NCBI RefSeq assembly: GCF_011745365.1
Contig: NW_024468916.1
Location: 2,835,630 to 2,899,629 of the forward strand
Direction of reading: 5' to 3'
Source of the DNA: Cryphonectria parasitica EP155
Taxonomy: Eukaryota > Ascomycota > Sordariomycetes > Diaporthales > Cryphonectriaceae
Length of the DNA: 64,000 bases
The translations under genes and the position numbers were made by a program. Shown here piece after piece: positions 24,429-36,043 of the stretch; position 1 is the first letter of the stretch, and every line of letters starts with the position of its first letter. The notes beneath the pieces were generated by a model. That model did not search any database, was not told the origin of the DNA, and saw only the letters and a program-made list of their open reading frames with translations.

Positions 24429-26472
24429 GATGGCCTATTTTGTGTGAAATCTTGTTCCTTGTACTTTCACTAGCTGCGTTGCGAAGAGGGAGAAGGAGGA
24501 TGATGATGATGAGGAGGAGGAGGAGGAGGAGGAGGAGGAGGAGGAGGAGGAGGAGGAGGAGCAACGACGTTATTAAAGTCTGTTAGAGCACGATGTTGGA
24601 GGAGCATTAGAGAGCTTCCCTTTGCATATATCATTATTCACATCTACAGCCAGGGGTTCCATTCCCGATCTTGCGATGCCATCAGTGGCGGGCATGGGGC
24701 TAAATGTGGTGTGCTAAAATGATATACTCCATCTGTGTGCGATGTAATTATACCGCACACATGCATATGCACATGTAGGCCCTGCTGCAGCAGAGACAAT
24801 ACAACCTTAATGTCGTAGTGCTTCGGTGCTACTGTCCCCATTCAGCTCTGCCATGATAATAGAGAGCACACCTGAAGAGGAGGGGGGGAGGGGTGACAGT
24901 GAATAAACGTCTGCCTGGCGCCATCAAACCCGCGTGGCTTGAGTTATTCGACATGCAATTGGACCTTGAAGAGGAACAGCAGGAGGAGGAGCCCCAGCTG
25001 AACTGCCGGCGATCCGTTCTGGAGTAGCAGTAGATGCCTTGCCTCATTTCCAGGGTGGAGGGGAATGGGGCTTGTTCTTCTCCCAGGTGAGCGGTTCGGG
25101 AAGGTCGACCCAGGTAGGTGCCATGATGAGGCCATGAGGCGGACAGAACCCGGATCAGATTTGCTGCATGTTTATCGCTAAGACGCTTCAGCAGGGAAAT
25201 ACGGCTTGGAAATAATTTGCCCAAATTCCGGCTTACTTGCCCAAAAGAGCATTTTGTTTCCTCATTATTCAAGGGTCTCTTTCCTTTCCTTTGACTGAGA
25301 TACTCATGTACTTCATTTTGAACTGGTTTGAAATAGCCTCTATCTACTTGGGGGTTGACTCGCGCAGCCTGGACGCGCTGACCCTGATGGTAGCTTTGAG
25401 GCTTATACATTGCTTCTCTCAAAGGTGAGTGGGAGACTTGGGCTTTGAAAAAAAAGAATTTTCAAAGATCTCCATCAGGTGCTCATTTTATCTACCTGAG
25501 ATGCAGTGCTGTGATGACTTAATCATGGCTGTTTGACCCGAAGCCGTAGAGCAAGTAGTATATGCCCTGCGAAAGTACATGGTATGCACCGTTGGGCATC
25601 GTCTGTATGTCAGATCCCTCGACCATGCGCCTTCTTCTCCCAGTTTGATATCATCGAGAAACAGAAAAGTAGGGAAACTTTCGAGCTTAAAACAAAACCC
25701 AGCAGCAAACAAGGTCATGTGTGCTGTGTAGGTTCATTCCTCAGCTCCAACCTTGAAGCCTGAATTCAGCAAAGGACTCTGAGCCCTAACCCTCAAAGCT
25801 ATCCCCCTTTTCACTATGCTAAGTATGTCACAGCATGCTATCCACTACTTGAAAGGCGGGGTACATCTTCAAAATGCGGGGTAAATGTTTTACCACTCCA
25901 AGAACAGAGAAACCCTTCAAGAAATCACGAGTCCAATCAATACTTTTGAAAGGTCGACCCTGTAATCTGGGGAAAATCTGGGGTTGCTCTCGACCAAGCA
26001 TCAGCCCATTTTCTCGACATCACCGCCCGATTTGCTGGTACGATCAGATCAGGGTGTCGTCCTGGTCCTTTTTTTGGTTTCAGGGTCTACTACGGAGCAG
26101 GAACGGAGATGCTCGGCGGGTGGCAGAAGTAGATACCGAAGCCTCGGCCGCGACGCGGATTTATAGCTGCGGAATAAAACACACATCACTTACACAGGAG
26201 CACACTGATTACGTTGACTTGAACGACCGCAATTCCGGGACGAATTTGTATATCTTAAGGGATCGTGTCGTCTTTGACTTGGAAACACCAGGTATCATTT
26301 CTGCTGGAGAAAGAAAGCATCTCTTTCCTGGCATAAACAAACCAAAAAGAGCTGCTACGCTAGCCTCACTCATAGATCACACCTTCCCACACATCATCGA
26401 CCAGCAAGCAGCACCGCAAACCTGGCTACCTAAGTGAGGATATACGACTGGAACAACCACACAAAAAGAGCC
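24429..26472. other. intergenic region with GAG repeat
   Basis: This is the shared upstream flank of the VPS62-like gene (leftward) and the DUF3500 gene (rightward). Apart from the GAG microsatellite it shows only short open frames without family resemblance. Confidence 0.5.
24511..24561. repeat. (GAG)n microsatellite
   Basis: About 17 uninterrupted GAG units preceded by (GAT)n. It lies 80-130 bp upstream of the VPS62-like start codon, thus in its promoter or 5' leader (as CTC repeats on that strand). Confidence 0.9.
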
Positions 26473-27831
26473 ATGACATCCGAGGCGGCGCAGGCCCTCC
26501 ATGGCGGGGAGTATCGCCAGTTTCTGCCCGACCTGAGCATTCCTAGGTTTACCACGATGCAGAAGCAGGACGCTCACGTCTACGCCAAGGCCTTCAAGGA
26601 GGGCGGCCAGCCTCCATGGCTCCACGCTCTGTATATGCATTGGCTTGAGCTGCTCAAGGAGCCCTTCAAGGGCGTCACCACTGATGGTCTGTCTGCCTGC
26701 CTGTTGTCGTTACTGTTTTTTCTGGAACCTGTTATTGTTGACATTCGAGCAGGCAAGACAAGGCCAGATCTCTTCCAGCTCCAGGATGAGGGCGTGCCCG
26801 TCGCCGACATCGTCAGCGCCGCCAGCGCCGTCCTCGCCAGTCTCACGCCCGAGCAGACAGCCCGCGTCAAGTATCACATCGACGACCCGCAGTGGCGGAC
26901 GTGGAGCAACCCCGAGTTCCTGCTGAGCGACAAGGGCATCCGCCTGGACGAGATCAGCCCAGACCTGCGGGACAAGGTTCTGGCCGTGCTCCAGGCCACG
27001 CTGTCGCCCGAGGGCTACCAGAAGGCCATCGGCGCCATGCGTGTTAACGGCTTCCTGGGCGAGCTCGTCAAGTCTCCTGCCGTCATGAACGAGTTCAGCT
27101 ACAACTTTGTCCTCTTCGGCGAGCCCTCGTCCGACCGGCCCTGGGGGTTCTCCTTCTACGGCCACCACCTGTGCCTCAACGTGTTTCTCTACAAGTCCCA
27201 GATTGTCATCTCCCCCTGGTTCACCGGCGCCGAGCCCAACCTCATCGATGAGGGCAGCTACAAGGGCACCCGCATCCTCGAGACCGAGGAGAAGCTGGGC
27301 CTCCAGCTGATGCAGGCCCTGCCCGCCGAGAAGCAGGCCAAGGCCCAGATCTACAAGCTCATGCGCGACCCGGAGATGCCCCACGGCCGCTGGAACCACG
27401 ACGACCAGCGCCATGTCTGCGGTGCATACCGCGATAACCGCGTCGTCCCTTATGAGGGCATCCTGGTCTCCGAGATGTCGAGCGAGCAGCAAGATCTCGT
27501 CCTGGGGATCTTGGACCAGTACCTCCTCTACCTCCCCGCGCAGGCCAAGAAGGTCAGGCTGGATAACATCAAGTCTTGGTTCCACGAGACCTACTTTTGC
27601 TGGATCGGCGGCTACACCGACGCCGACCCCTTCTACTACCGCATCCAGAGCCCAGTGGTCATTGTTGAGTTCGACCACCACTCGGGCGTCTTCCTGACCA
27701 ACAAGGAGCCGGCCAAGTTTCACATCCATACTCTACTGAGGACGCCGAATGGCGGCGACTATGGCGTGGCGCTGAGGCCGCTGATCCCAGGGGTTGAGCA
27801 GGGCTTCATCTGGCCGGGGGAAAGGGATTAG
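26473..27831 (+). CDS. DUF3500 family protein
   Basis: Protein of the DUF3500 family (function unknown; found in fungi and bacteria). Exons 26473-26686 and 26753-27831 give 430 residues. The intron is 66 nt (gtctgt...gagcag), a multiple of three without stops, so unspliced message would also be open; splicing is preferred because it joins GVTTDG to KTRPDLFQLQ and removes an out-of-place hydrophobic stretch. Family features include the N-terminal LPDLSIPRFTTMQ-like block, the central FVLFGEPSSDRPWGFSFYGHHLCLN segment, PWFTGAEPN and the late WIGGYTDADPFYYRIQSPVV-EFDHH region. The His-rich motifs (GHH, FDHH) hint at metal binding but no reaction is known. The start is the first ATG in frame. Confidence 0.85.
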   Translation: MTSEAAQALHGGEYRQFLPDLSIPRFTTMQKQDAHVYAKAFKEGGQPPWLHALYMHWLELLKEPFKGVTTDGLSACLLSLLFFLEPVIVDIRAGKTRPDLFQLQDEGVPVADIVSAASAVLASLTPEQTARVKYHIDDPQWRTWSNPEFLLSDKGIRLDEISPDLRDKVLAVLQATLSPEGYQKAIGAMRVNGFLGELVKSPAVMNEFSYNFVLFGEPSSDRPWGFSFYGHHLCLNVFLYKSQIVISPWFTGAEPNLIDEGSYKGTRILETEEKLGLQLMQALPAEKQAKAQIYKLMRDPEMPHGRWNHDDQRHVCGAYRDNRVVPYEGILVSEMSSEQQDLVLGILDQYLLYLPAQAKKVRLDNIKSWFHETYFCWIGGYTDADPFYYRIQSPVVIVEFDHHSGVFLTNKEPAKFHIHTLLRTPNGGDYGVALRPLIPGVEQGFIWPGERD

Positions 27832-28449
27832 CATGTAGGCTAGCGATGTTAAAAATTTTGGAAAGCATGGAAATCATGGATTATTACTGGGTTTAGAGAA
27901 GAATCCGTTTGAAGTCACTATTAGATCGTGGCAAATGTTCTAGCAAAATGAGATCCCATGGCCTGATTCGGAATTGTTCTTTGTGAAGATCTCCTTAGCA
28001 AATCATGTGAACACACACACACACACACACACACATACAGAGAGAGGGGAAGGGGGAGAGAGAGAAAGAAAAAAAAAAAAAAAAAGAGAGAGAGAGAGAG
28101 AAAGGCCAATGAATATGTCACCGATTGTGAAGAAAACACTTATGAACGATCTTTGCTGTTTCTTTTGTTTGCTTTTTGTTTTAGCAATATTCGTATCTAT
28201 TATATTACGAGCCATAGTTCACACTCCTAGTTCCTAGACGCCATTCACACTATTTATACGAGTTTTCTCGGTTATTTTGTTTCGCAAACCCACACAAGTG
28301 CCATCGAATCGTTTCGTAAATAGACATGACCAAGAAAACCACACAAAAAATATAGTGCCCCGAATATGTACAACAGAAAAAGGGGCTTTGCAGGCCGCAT
28401 AGCCGGGGCAGGGGCAATGTTCTCTTCTCTCTCCGTTTGAGAGGGAGTT
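27832..28449. other. convergent 3' region with CA and GA repeats
   Basis: This lies between the 3' ends of the DUF3500 gene and the laccase gene. It contains a (CA)n tract at about 28012-28035 followed by a purine tract of GA and A runs to about 28103. Nothing else was seen. Confidence 0.6.
28012..28103. repeat. (CA)n plus (GA)n/A-rich microsatellite
   Basis: A compound simple repeat: about 12 CA units, then GAGAG/GGGGA, a run of about 19 A and (AG)n. Confidence 0.9.
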
Positions 28450-30630
28450 TTATATGCCCGAATCGTCCTGCACGAGGGCGACCTTGTTGGCGTAGTCATT
28501 CCAGGCGCTGCAGGTGCTGTTCATAAGGTCGGCGTCGATCAGGTCGACTATCTCGGACTCGCGCTCGACCATCTGCACGGCCAGGCCCTCGGATGTGTGC
28601 CAGGCGATGTGGCAGTGGGTGAGCCAGACCTGTGAAAGCACCAAGAAAGTCAGAATTCTGAAATAGAAGTAGAAGTATGGCGGAGACAGGAGGGAACTTA
28701 CACCAGGGTTGTCAGTAATGAATGCAATGACCGTCCATCCGCTTGCCGGCAGCATGGTAACATCGCGACGAGGCACGTTGACGGTGGAGAGGTTGGCGGT
28801 GGCGGAATCAAAAGTGCCGGTTCCGGCGCCCAGAACCCAGAAGTCGTGGCCGTGCATATGCCTGCATGATCAGTCCAAGGTTAGTTTCCGAGATCCATCT
28901 TCCATGGGACGTGAGTTTATGCTAGTGCTCTCCAGGGGGGAAAAACTGACATAGGATGGGTGACACCCATGGTGGTCTGCACAATCCAGTAGACCCACTC
29001 ATTGGCCTGAGGCAGCTGGATCACGTTCTGGCTCTCACCCCACGTGTTGTTTCCGTCGTAGACCTGCTGGATGCTGGGATAGCCCCACTCGTTGATGAAG
29101 GTGGTGTTACCCATGGCCCAGTCGACACGTCCAGCCAGCTGCTCGACAGCGACAGCGAAGTTATCCGTGACATCTGCGGATCCGCCCGCCGGGATGGCCA
29201 GATAGGGAACCAGGCTGGCTGCGGGCTCGTCAACACATTCGTCCACGGAGGCGTCAGCAGTCGCGGTTGAGGTCGGGTCGGCGGTGCTGTTGGCGGCGTC
29301 GCTGTAGCGGATGATGGCCTTGATGTTGTCTGGGTTGTCGTTGTCGGAGCAGGCGAGCTGGGCGATGGCGCGCATCCAGTAGTTGTCGGACGGGGCGTCA
29401 GCAGTCACAATCACATCGTAGCGCTGGCCAATGCCGATGTTCACGACGTCGGTTGTGTAGGGCTGGATGGGGACGAAGTCGCTTGCGATCACCTCCATGG
29501 TGTCTAGAGAGAGGTTGCGGTGTTAGATCGGTCTTTCATCGGAAGTGGAGGGGGAGAAAAGAGGGGGCAAAAAGGACTGACGGTTGTCGATGGTGAACTT
29601 AAAGTGCGTATCAGCAGCAGTGTTGACCAGGCGCAGGCGGTAACGCTGCCCAGAGGTGAATTCCATCTCGTAGCGAGACCCAACGGTGCTGTTGTCCTCG
29701 AGCGTGTAGACGTTCATGCCGTTGATGAGACCGTTGGCCATGGTGGGCGGGCCAGTAACGGCCGACTGGAGCACCAGGTTGTCTGCGGTGTCGTGGTCCC
29801 AGTCCATCATGCTCACGACGCCCAGATCTTCGTCGTAGTTTGCCGTGGCTGGGCCATTGATCTGGATCCCACCGTAGACGCCGTCCCAGGCCTGCACGTA
29901 GAAGTGCGAGTGCCACCAGGAGGTGCCATACTGCAGCGCTCGCCAGGTGTAGGTGGTCGTGTCGCCGGGCGCAGTGGGACACTGCGTGATGGAGGCCACG
30001 CCGTCATTCTGGTTGGTGAAGTTTTGTCGGATTCCGTGAAAGTGAATGGAAGAGCCGTTGTTTTGCTGACGGAAGTTGTTAGTAACGGGAGATGGGGACT
30101 AAATGTAGTGATCATTCATTACTGAGAGAAGTACTCACCATTGAGTTGGTCACATGCACGACTATAGGGGTAGCACAAAGTTAGCAACTAGGAAACTAAG
30201 GTTTGGAGAAAGAGGCGCGGATCGTCCTAGTATCCTCTGTGGATACTACGTTGACACTCACCAACAGTATCACCCCAGTCACTGTATTTGTCTAAAGTTA
30301 GCTATGTCATACACCAAGATTAGGTAATTAGTGGTTTTGTACGTACGCAACAATGGTCGGGCCCGGGATACTTCCATTGACAGCCAAGACTATCTTCTCG
30401 ACGCCATCTGGGGAAGCAGTGGTGTTGACGATATTAAACCAATACTCGCGGGTGACATTGGTAAAGGGGGCTTCGTCATAGTAGTTTGTGGAAAGATCAT
30501 AGTCACCCCAGCAGCTGCGGTCATCTGCCGAGTTGACACATCTCTTAGAGAGCTGATGGGGCTCGACACTGGGAGCCGCCGTCACCAGAGACAGCGCAGG
30601 CAGGAGGGAGAGAAAGGCTCGAAGGGCCAT
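28450..30630 (-). CDS. laccase (multicopper oxidase)
   Basis: Secreted ascomycete laccase that would oxidise phenolics with O2 reduced to water. Seven exons on the complement: 30630-30347, 30281-30262, 30161-30139, 30065-29582, 29503-28951, 28861-28702 and 28629-28450; 567 residues. Two exons are only 20 and 23 nt, yet frame and the WGDTVVVHVTNSM block are restored across them. A signal peptide (about 1-19) precedes a KR site. Copper motifs: L1 HFHG (H117, H119), L2 WHSHF (H161, H163), L3 HPMHMHG (H453, H456, H458), L4 HCHIAWHTSEGL (H513, C514, H515, H519, axial L524). The C terminus is DSGI, the plug sequence typical of asco-laccases. A TATATA sits at about 30662-30667. Confidence 0.93.
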
Positions 30631-32919
30631 AATGACGAGATGGTAATCTCTTGTCAAATAGGATATATAAGAAAAGGAAACGGGCTAGCCGGGTAGAGGG
30701 TGAATGTGAAGTAGAGAGGGATAAGTTGGATCTGAACGAGTGACCAAACAACGAGACTTCCCTGAAACGATTGAAAGGGAAGGGTGATGATGATGCTGAA
30801 GAAGGAAGACTTGATGCTATCATGAAAGAAGTCAACTCATCTGGCTCGAGGGGTTCCTGACTTTATCAATAATTTCGTCGATGATAGTCTCGGTGAGGTG
30901 CTCAGGGGGACTCATCACCAGCTCCAGACTATAGACGGCATCCTCTCGTTCGAGACGCAGGGGACTTCGCACAGAGCTTCTTGCCCCATTCTGATATCCT
31001 CAAGATGTGGAGTTGTCGCATGTTATCACACACACAAACACAATATTGACAAAGCGCAGGCAGTAGTCTCGGATGTACTCGGAAAAGTCGGCAGCAAAAC
31101 AAGGCCGCTTGGAGACCAGAGTAGAAAAACAACTAGGAGTTGGTTGAGAGTAAAAATTCCTACGACAGGCCTTTGGTCTTCATCGTCAAAACCAAGTAGA
31201 CAAACTGTTGCATCCACACATAAGATGATGTGGCTACCTCCGTGTGGCTTCAAGAAACGAAACGAAACCTCCCAAATGGGTCAACCGAGCCTGTGCTTTT
31301 CTCTACAACAGTTAAAAAAACCCTGGGCGATCCGTGCTCGCGTAACGGCTAATGCAAGGAAGAGTAGATCTACACGTTTTCCGGGGAATTTCTTTAGTAT
31401 CCACATTACCGAATCCGTGGTGATCACCGCTCGAGACTACCAAAAGTTTGCTCGTGCGGCTCAAGAATACGATATCGTGGACAAGGGTGTAGCCGCAGGA
31501 GCCTCCAGAGGCCGCGTGGTCTGGAGATCGATGTAACTCTCGATACCGAGGAATTCTATGTGTGAATGTGAATGCACTGGTCATAGCCCCTGTATCGTCA
31601 CAAAGAAACATTAACCGAGGGAGGACGTCACAACATACGATTCTGAAGGGGCATTGCATTCGATACCGATGCGAGTTTTCCCCTTGGATGTGTCTGTTCT
31701 CTGGGCCATGCGAGCTTTGTTGAGAGAAGAAGAAAATGATTGGATGCGAATTCATGAACCAGCGTCGTGATTGAAAGTCGGTGTGGAATGGGAGGCACCT
31801 TGTTGGTAATAAATGCTATATCCAGCCTCTTATTGCTCAATATTGACAATTTCCTCAATATGGACATTTTTATGGGGTATACAACCGCATCTTCTCAGCT
31901 ATCCGAAAGCGAACAATATCATAGTAAGGCAAGTAATTATTGTCTATTCCGCAAAAGGGGGGCTCCGGCCCGACGACGTCTTTTCGGCCGATTGTATCTC
32001 GCCAATATAGTTTCGGGAGCAAGTTTCCGAGCCTTGGTTGGCTTAGTGATAGTCTCGGACCAATCCTCTCAATCCAGATTTGTTTCCATTGTCCTGGATA
32101 CGCGAGGCATGCAGATACGAGAACTTAGTGCTCGGAACGGGGAGTTTCCATCGCAGCATACGCGTGTTTCGAAACATGTTTGTCTCGTTGGTCCACAGTA
32201 CTGCGTTCCCCAGCATCATAGTGGACCATGCTTAACGGTACCTTTCTTTTTATCGTGGAGTCTCCGCTAACCTGCATAGCAGAGTGGAGAGGAGAAAAAG
32301 GAGCGCTGGCGATTAATCGTTAACCAGCTTGGCGAGCACGTATACTGTTACATATACCCCTGGATGTAACATTCCCTGTCTGTGCGCGTCCTCCACCCAG
32401 CCTTGGTGAGCAGAATATAACAGCTGCTACTGAGATTAGGGTATTCGGCATATTTTCAAGTCTAAACTGAAGCTTCCTGACCCTATAGTACGTACACCTA
32501 CTAGTGGCTCATGACCCACTTACTGGGCCCTGTGTTTGGAGATCATGGCAAGCGACGATGATCACGGCGCACAGATGGGAAACCAACATCCCCTATTGAT
32601 ATGATAACCAGGGAAACAAGACTAGGACGCGTCAGCGGGAGCTCGTGCGGTTGATTCTGGATTGTTGAAACATTTTCGACAGCCGAGGATCTCTCGGAGT
32701 TAATCCAAGAAGACATATCTTTTTGCTTGTGTCAGAGATGCTCTTATACTCAAGGTCGCCTGTCAAAGGGCTATCATGATAGGTGATGGATATCACCAAC
32801 ACTTAGTCTCCCTGCTCTCTTTTCAAAAAGTCGTAAACTCTCGGCCTCTCGAATTCTCTTCATTCACTCGTTATCTTCTCTACACTCATTCTCTTTTTCA
32901 CATTATTACCTTCATCACC
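30631..32919. other. intergenic region
   Basis: Divergent flank between the laccase (leftward) and the small secreted gene (rightward). Open frames of 167-212 codons occur, but their composition and lack of any recognisable motif argue against genes. No repeats or RNA genes were recognised. The stretch just before 32920 is rich in TCTC/TTC, as expected of a fungal leader. Confidence 0.5.
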
Positions 32920-33694
32920 ATGTTCACCAACACACTCACTGCTCTCCTGGCATTTGCCGGTGCCGTGACAGCATATCCCAGTGCCAAGCGTGCCACCGAC
33001 AATGAGGTCAGAATCTACGCCTATGGCACTGGCATCTCTGGCATGCAGATCTATCGTGGTACAGATGGTAAGTACAGTAACAGCGTGTTATACATCCTTG
33101 GTCTCGCTTATTTGACAAGTCGCACTAACCATACTTTGCACCGTTTAGGGATGGCATATATAGCCCCTGCCGAGACGGCGAACCTAACTGAATTGATCTG
33201 TGAGCATTCAACCTAGGACGCTTAAAAGCTTTTTAGCAACTTGGGGCTATACTAACAAGATGTTCCTATAGGGCAAACACCATCTGTCAGCAGCGAATGG
33301 AACGCCACCACGATGGAGAACGGCACTTCCACCACGGACAGCTCTGCCGCTTTCTACATCGTCACTGCCAGCAACTCCTATGTGCCATGCGGTTTCAAGT
33401 CCTCAAACACCACTGCCCCTACTGGCGCCACTATGACAGGATTCACGACATGTGAGTGTCTTAAAACAAAATATCCTTCCGAAGCCACCCCGGTCTAGAA
33501 TCATTAAGCTGACACTAGGTTCTCTAGTTGGTTCCCAAATCGTGTGGGTCAACGGCAGCAACTATCAATCTCAGTTCTGGGCCAAGACCACCGACACTGA
33601 CAATGTCTATACACTGAACTGGAATGTCGATGGAGCCAACCAGGCAGACAGTGTTCCTGTGACGGTCAAGACCGTCGCGCCGAGTTCCGCTTAA
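32920..33694 (+). CDS. small secreted protein, effector-like
   Basis: Unidentified secreted protein of about 184 residues from four exons: 32920-33067, 33149-33199, 33272-33451 and 33519-33694. The signal peptide is residues 1-18 (MFTNTLTALLAFAGAVTA), followed by a short pro-like segment ending in KR at about 24-25. The mature part (TDNEVRIYAYGTGISGMQIY onward) looks beta-rich, has several N-glycosylation sequons and few cysteines (C in YVPCGF and one at the last junction). The last intron has two in-frame acceptors, tag at 33516-33518 and tag at 33525-33527, which differ by three residues (SLV) and decide whether the second cysteine is present. Function is not recognisable. Confidence 0.72.
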
Positions 33695-34041
33695 GATCTG
33701 GGGAGAATAGCGGAAACAAAGGAGGGAAAGATGATAAGAAGACTCGTAAACATCGCATTTCTTCTTCCGTTGCGTTCTAATTAGTGTTCTTGTGTATATA
33801 CAGCTGAAACGATACGATGGTCTGGTGCGAAAGTTTTTTGAAATTACGGGCGTCGCGTCAATAGTTGTTCAGGTGCGACGAGGCTATTTTCAGGCACCCG
33901 GTTGATTCGGAAGTAAAAGGCCTGTCAGGTTTGCAAATTCAATTTTGTTCGATGCGGAGGGAAATAAAAATAAAAAATAGACTTGGCAGCATTGCCATTT
34001 CTACATCTTTTTGTGGCGCATGCACAGCGCTTGGGACCGCC
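33695..34041. other. convergent 3' flanks
   Basis: 3' untranslated flanks of the small secreted gene and of the dehydrogenase gene. Nothing else was seen. Confidence 0.5.
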
Positions 34042-35286
34042 TCAGCGATCCCCGATAACACTGGTGATTCCCGGCTGAATGTCTTCCAAGACGCCCTCCA
34101 GCTCTTCATAGACCCTGGATTGGAGGTTTTGCCCTTCTGCACTGACAACAAGCTTGCTGGGCGTGCGGACGACGCAGCTATCCATGTACTGCCCGTGACT
34201 TTCCCGCCCTGCCGCGGCCGCGGCCATCACCGTGCGGGAACCCATCTCTGCCGTTCTTCCGAGGAGGCGAAGGGTACATCTCACAATGTAGTTCAGGGGA
34301 AACGTGTTGTGACGGAACAATTCCGTCCTGCAGAAGCCCGGGTTGATGCAGTTCAGGACAACAGGGTCGTTCGGAGCCATTCTGGCGGCCATTTCTCTCA
34401 CAATCCAGATGGACAACAGTTTGGACGTGTTGTATCGATCCTCGTTCATATTTTCCTTCCCCTTGAAAGCCTCCAGACCTTTTAGCTCCTCCCTTTCCCG
34501 AAATCTCGCCTGCATCTCGGGGCGTTAGTAACCGGCCCATGATTGGCCCGTGAGGCCGAAATCCAGACGCCCCTGGAACAGCAAGTGATGACGTACAAAC
34601 ATGTGCGAATCCGAAGAAACGATGACAACTTTCGTTTCCACATTGAACCTCACCGCCGTCCGTCTCATAAGCGGCAGCAACAGGAGAACCATCAAGAACG
34701 TCGACACGACGTTGATAGCAATAGTGCTCTCGAAACCCCCATCGGCTTCGACATACGTGCCGATGGCGATGCCTGCATTGCCCACGACGACGTCCAGGCG
34801 ATCGAGCTCCGCATCCGCCCGGCGGCAAAACTCCTTTACGCTCTGGAAGCTGGCGAGGTCGACCTGCCAGACTTCGACAGCACCACCCTGCTTAGACGAC
34901 GGCGAGGAGGTCTCAACGTCTGCCTGTGCGGCTCGGCCTTTTTCGACGTCACGACAGGCGAGGATCACTCTTTTCGCGCCGAGGCGGTAGAAATGACGGG
35001 CAGCTTCTCTCCCTAGCCCCACGTTGCCGCCGGTGATGAGCACTGTCTTGCCGTCATAGCTCGTGGTTGGATAGGGAAGCGATCTGAGCTGTGTTTTAAG
35101 GAAGTGGAGAGGATACCATAAGGGCCTACACTTGTTTTGTTAGCTTGGCTGTGATCTAGAGTCTAGACGCCGATCTGCGTCTTTGGTCTTGTTGGGGACG
35201 GGGATCATATGTGCTTGCATGTTGAAGTAGCCCGCGTCGGTCAGCCATGAGAAGCTGTGTCTCGCAGTCGGTGGTGAGCTCGCCAT
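34042..35286 (-). CDS. short-chain dehydrogenase/reductase
   Basis: NAD(P)-dependent oxidoreductase of the retinol-dehydrogenase-like SDR group. Exons on the complement: 35286-35219, 35125-34597 and 34509-34042; 354 residues. The N-terminal FSWLTDAGYFNM joins PLWYPLHFLKTQLRSLPYP only if the first intron is taken as GC-AG (gcaagc at 35218, tag at 35126, 93 nt, CTAAC branch site). The second intron is GT-AG (gtacgt, 87 nt). Motifs: cofactor site TGGNVGLG (54-61), NAG (VVGNAGIA), catalytic serine in VIVSSDSH, active-site YNTSK (Y225, K229) and the NPGFCRTEL loop. Substrate unknown; secondary-metabolite tailoring is possible but unproven. Confidence 0.88.
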
Positions 35287-36043
35287 GGGTCTCTCACTCA
35301 AGTGTGGTGTTGGATATAGTCACCAAAATGTCTGAAGAATGAATCTGTGAGTTAAAGCAGGTTCAAGAAGGCAACGGCGTTGAATAAGGTGGCCGGTTGT
35401 GGTGAAACACTTGTAGCTTCAAGTTAGGATCCGCAGTCTAAATCGTGCCCCTGCTTGTTATCCACTCTCTAGTTCGGAGCCATTGTGCGTTTCTACACTA
35501 AAGAACGTCACAGGGTAATTAATTGTTTACCACTTGGTTGTTAAAGTTGACAATGGAAACCACGGTACATGGTAGGTTCATAAGGAGGACAGGAGAGAGA
35601 CGAAGAAGAAGACGAAAAAAGATGTGCAATGCTCCCTGGTAGCCAAAGGGGGGTTGAGAGTCCCAAAGGTTTTGAGCGTGTTAACTGTTCATACTATTCC
35701 GTCATTACAATTATTATATGCCACTACGGAAACACCACCACGCTTGTTTCTCCCTTGCCGTTTATCTCTTGACGACTTTGTCTGTTGTTTTCCTTCCCGG
35801 CCTGCGTCTCAAGCGTTGACATCAACTGCACTGCTAGCCTTTTTTGTTTATCCCTTTCTCTCAACATCTTCACAGAATTTAGGTCTAGTCATGGTTCGAA
35901 GACAGTCGATGGTCTTCTACCCAAGCCTTTCTCGCAAGGTTTGTAGGTCAGGCTGCGATGCTGACAAGGTTGATCGCCCAGGACATTTTTACCCTTTCCA
36001 TCTACCGCCTAATTTGTTCCCTTGCCCTCCCCCCACCGTGACC
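35287..36043. other. intergenic region
   Basis: This is the upstream flank of the dehydrogenase and the downstream flank of the small tail-anchored gene. It includes T/C-rich stretches but no gene that could be supported. Confidence 0.45.

Noticed and set aside
26710..27729. A 339-codon open frame opposite the DUF3500 gene
   Set aside because: It is made of Val, Leu, Gly, Asp and Glu runs, the usual antisense shadow of GC-rich third positions.
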